Source: Bryobacteraceae bacterium
GTDB lineage: Bacteria; Acidobacteriota; Terriglobia; Bryobacterales; Bryobacteraceae
Direction of reading: 5' to 3'
Assembly (NCBI GenBank): GCA_023384675.1
Contig: JAHDVK010000001.1
Span: 152,404-216,403 of the forward strand
DNA length: 64,000 nt
Both the position numbers and the translations under genes were made by a program. The stretch's first letter is position 1, and each line of letters starts with the position of its first letter. Under the pieces are notes generated by a model. The model was given only the letters and a program-made list of their open reading frames with translations. It searched no databases and had not been told where the DNA came from. Below, one piece after another: positions 62,352 to 64,000 of this stretch.

Positions 62352-64000
62352 AACCGCTCCTGCGGCTGTTCAGTTATACAAAGCGCTACACGCCCGCGCT
62401 GGTTTTTTCGGTTGTGTTGATGGGGATCGCGGGCGCAATGCATGGCATGCTCCCGCTGTTGGTGGGCACCATCTTCGACCGCGTGTTGCGGCCCGAATCC
62501 CCCGACGAGCGCGTGCGGCTGCCGATCCCTGAATGGACCGGCATTGAGCTTCACCTCGACCAACTCGTGCCGCTGCCGATTAACAACATCTGGACGCTGG
62601 TGGCCGTGTCGATCCTGCTCGTCTTCCTGACGAAGGGTGTTTCGGACTACTTCGGCAATCTGTTGATCAATTTCGTGGGCCTGTCGGCGGTCACCGACCT
62701 GCGCCAGCGCACTTTCGACAAGTTGATCCACGAGGAGCACGAGTTCTTTCAGCAGCACTCCACCGGGACGCTGATGTCCTCGACGATGAGCGACATTGAG
62801 AAGATCCAACTCGCCGTTTCGCAGATGCTGGCCGATTGGTTCCGGCAAAGCTTCGCGGCGCTGGCCTGCGTCTATATCCTGTTCCAGGCCGATTGGAAAC
62901 TGGCGCTGGCGTCCACCACGGTGCTGCCCTTCGTGCTGCTGCCCACCGCGCGCCTGGGCAAGCGCATCCGCCGCACCACGCGCACCGCGCAGGATCACGT
63001 CGCCGAGATGAACCAGATCCTGCAGGAGGCGTTTTCGGGCCACATCGTCGTGAAAGCGTTCCTGGCCGAAAAACTCGAGAGCCAGCGCTTCTGGCAGGCG
63101 GCGCGGCGCTTCAAGCGCGCGAACCTGCGCTACATTGCCTTGCAGGCCTTGCCTTCGCCGATTATCGAATTCCTGGGTGCGCTCACGATCGTCGGACTGC
63201 TGACCTACGCGCGCACGCAAATCAAAGCCGGCGAAATGACCAGCGGCGAGTTCACCACGTTCGTCATGGCGTTGCTGCTGCTCTACGAACCGGTGAAGCG
63301 GCTCACCGGGATTCACAACATCTTCCAGCAGGCGATCGGCGCATCGGAGCGCGTATTCGGCTACCTGGACCGCGAGCCGCGTGTGATGGAGCGCCCGGAC
63401 GCTGTGTCACTGCCCGGCTTCCGCGAGTCGCTCGAATTCGACAAAATCTCCTTCCGTTATCCGAACGCGCCGCAGGGCTTCGCCATTCGCGACCTGCGTT
63501 TGCGGATCGAGCGCGGCGAGGTCGTGGCGCTTGTGGGCCCGAGCGGCGCGGGCAAGTCCACGCTGGCGGCCCTGTTACCACGGTTCTATGACGTGGAGGA
63601 AGGCGCGGTGCGTGTCGACGGCCAAGATGTGCGGGACGTCACGCTGGCCAGCCTGCGGCGGTTGATCGCGATCGTGGCGCAGGACACCTTTCTGTTCAAC
63701 GACACCGTCGCGAACAACATCCGCTACGGGCGGCCTGAAGCCAGCCAGCCGGACATCGAAGCAGCGGCGCGCCATGCACTGGCCGAGGAGTTCATTCTGG
63801 CGCTGCCCGACGGATACGAAACGGTGATTGGCGAGCGCGGCACGAAACTGAGCGGCGGCCAGCGGCAGCGGATTGCGATCGCGCGCGCTCTGCTGTCGAA
63901 CGCGCCGATTCTGATCCTGGACGAGGCCACGTCGCAGCTCGACACCGAAAGCGAAGTGCTCGTGCAGCGCGCGCTGGCGAACCTGATGGAAGGCCGCACG
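62348..64000 (+). CDS. msbA: MsbA-like ABC lipid flippase, truncated by window end
   Basis: 551 codons are seen and the gene continues past the window. Six-helix membrane domain (about 15-330) then the nucleotide-binding domain: Walker A G-P-S-G-A-G-K-S-T near 398-406, signature L-S-G-G-Q-R-Q near 500, Walker B I-L-I-L-D-E-A near 520. GTG start is set by the overlap with GT9. Half-transporter that flips lipid A or LPS precursors across the inner membrane. Confidence 0.93.
   Translation, partial: MKPLLRLFSYTKRYTPALVFSVVLMGIAGAMHGMLPLLVGTIFDRVLRPESPDERVRLPIPEWTGIELHLDQLVPLPINNIWTLVAVSILLVFLTKGVSDYFGNLLINFVGLSAVTDLRQRTFDKLIHEEHEFFQQHSTGTLMSSTMSDIEKIQLAVSQMLADWFRQSFAALACVYILFQADWKLALASTTVLPFVLLPTARLGKRIRRTTRTAQDHVAEMNQILQEAFSGHIVVKAFLAEKLESQRFWQAARRFKRANLRYIALQALPSPIIEFLGALTIVGLLTYARTQIKAGEMTSGEFTTFVMALLLLYEPVKRLTGIHNIFQQAIGASERVFGYLDREPRVMERPDAVSLPGFRESLEFDKISFRYPNAPQGFAIRDLRLRIERGEVVALVGPSGAGKSTLAALLPRFYDVEEGAVRVDGQDVRDVTLASLRRLIAIVAQDTFLFNDTVANNIRYGRPEASQPDIEAAARHALAEEFILALPDGYETVIGERGTKLSGGQRQRIAIARALLSNAPILILDEATSQLDTESEVLVQRALANLMEGRT

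Overview
The window is about 64 kb of GC-rich bacterial chromosome with dense, mostly short-gapped operons and strongly GC-biased third codon positions. The gene mix (Tat-exported sulfatase, SpoIVB/S55-type protein, PpiD-like chaperone, BamD, LolA and MsbA, so a Gram-negative envelope; ammonifying NrfHA; type IV pilus-like operon) fits an Acidobacteriota-like organism, possibly near Bryobacterales/Solibacter. That placement is inference from gene content; no rRNA marker is present. No prophage, IS element, CRISPR array or rRNA was seen. The only RNA gene is a tRNA-Leu(UAA).

Layout. 0.2-1.4 kb: small heat-shock protein and a VanX-like dipeptidase. 1.4-5.4 kb (minus): PaaK/CapK-like ligase, Gfo/Idh/MocA oxidoreductase, class III aminotransferase. 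5.5-7.1 kb: MDR-family oxidoreductase and LolA. 7.2-14.4 kb: pilC-pilB-pilM-pilN-pilO-pilP/gspC-like operon ending in a pseudopilin-like protein fused to a collagen-like Gly-X-Y tail. 14.4-18.5 kb (minus): cmk, lysC, PpiD/SurA-type isomerase. 18.5-22.1 kb: small TPR-like protein, MarR regulator with a C-terminal Cys cluster divergent from a mini-thioredoxin, YycJ-like MBL hydrolase, purB. 22.3-26.4 kb: pseudo-receiver, then rpe-bamD-receiver-yajQ-hydrolase (minus). 26.5-35.2 kb: hutU-hutI-ftcD (histidine catabolism, no hutH here), a galactonate dehydratase-like enolase-superfamily enzyme, Xaa-Pro peptidase, accB-accC.

35.2-48.7 kb: sugar-nucleotide and surface-glycan related genes: a nucleotidyltransferase/beta-helix protein, tRNA-Leu, an S55-type protein, a beta-propeller protein, a GalU-like protein with an unusual nucleotide loop translationally overlapping a 1108-aa GHMP-kinase/UDPGP-pyrophosphorylase fusion, then radical SAM/SPASM, Gfo/Idh and GT2 genes. 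48.7-55.7 kb: sulfatase, DUF485-ActP acetate symporter pair, a glycine-rich RRM protein with a structured leader and a strong terminator, a secreted ADP-ribosylglycohydrolase-like protein, a beta-barrel porin. 55.8-59.5 kb: nrfH-nrfA, an alkyltransferase-like protein, an unknown protein, a quinone oxidoreductase. 59.5-64 kb: Phd/VapC-type toxin-antitoxin pair, a secreted repeat-helix protein, KDPG aldolase, Trm112-like protein, GT9 glycosyltransferase and a window-truncated MsbA-like ABC exporter.

Most interesting candidates: the kinase-pyrophosphorylase fusion with its GalU-like partner, the collagen-tailed pseudopilin, the leader of the RRM gene, and the MarR/mini-thioredoxin divergon with two dyad operators.
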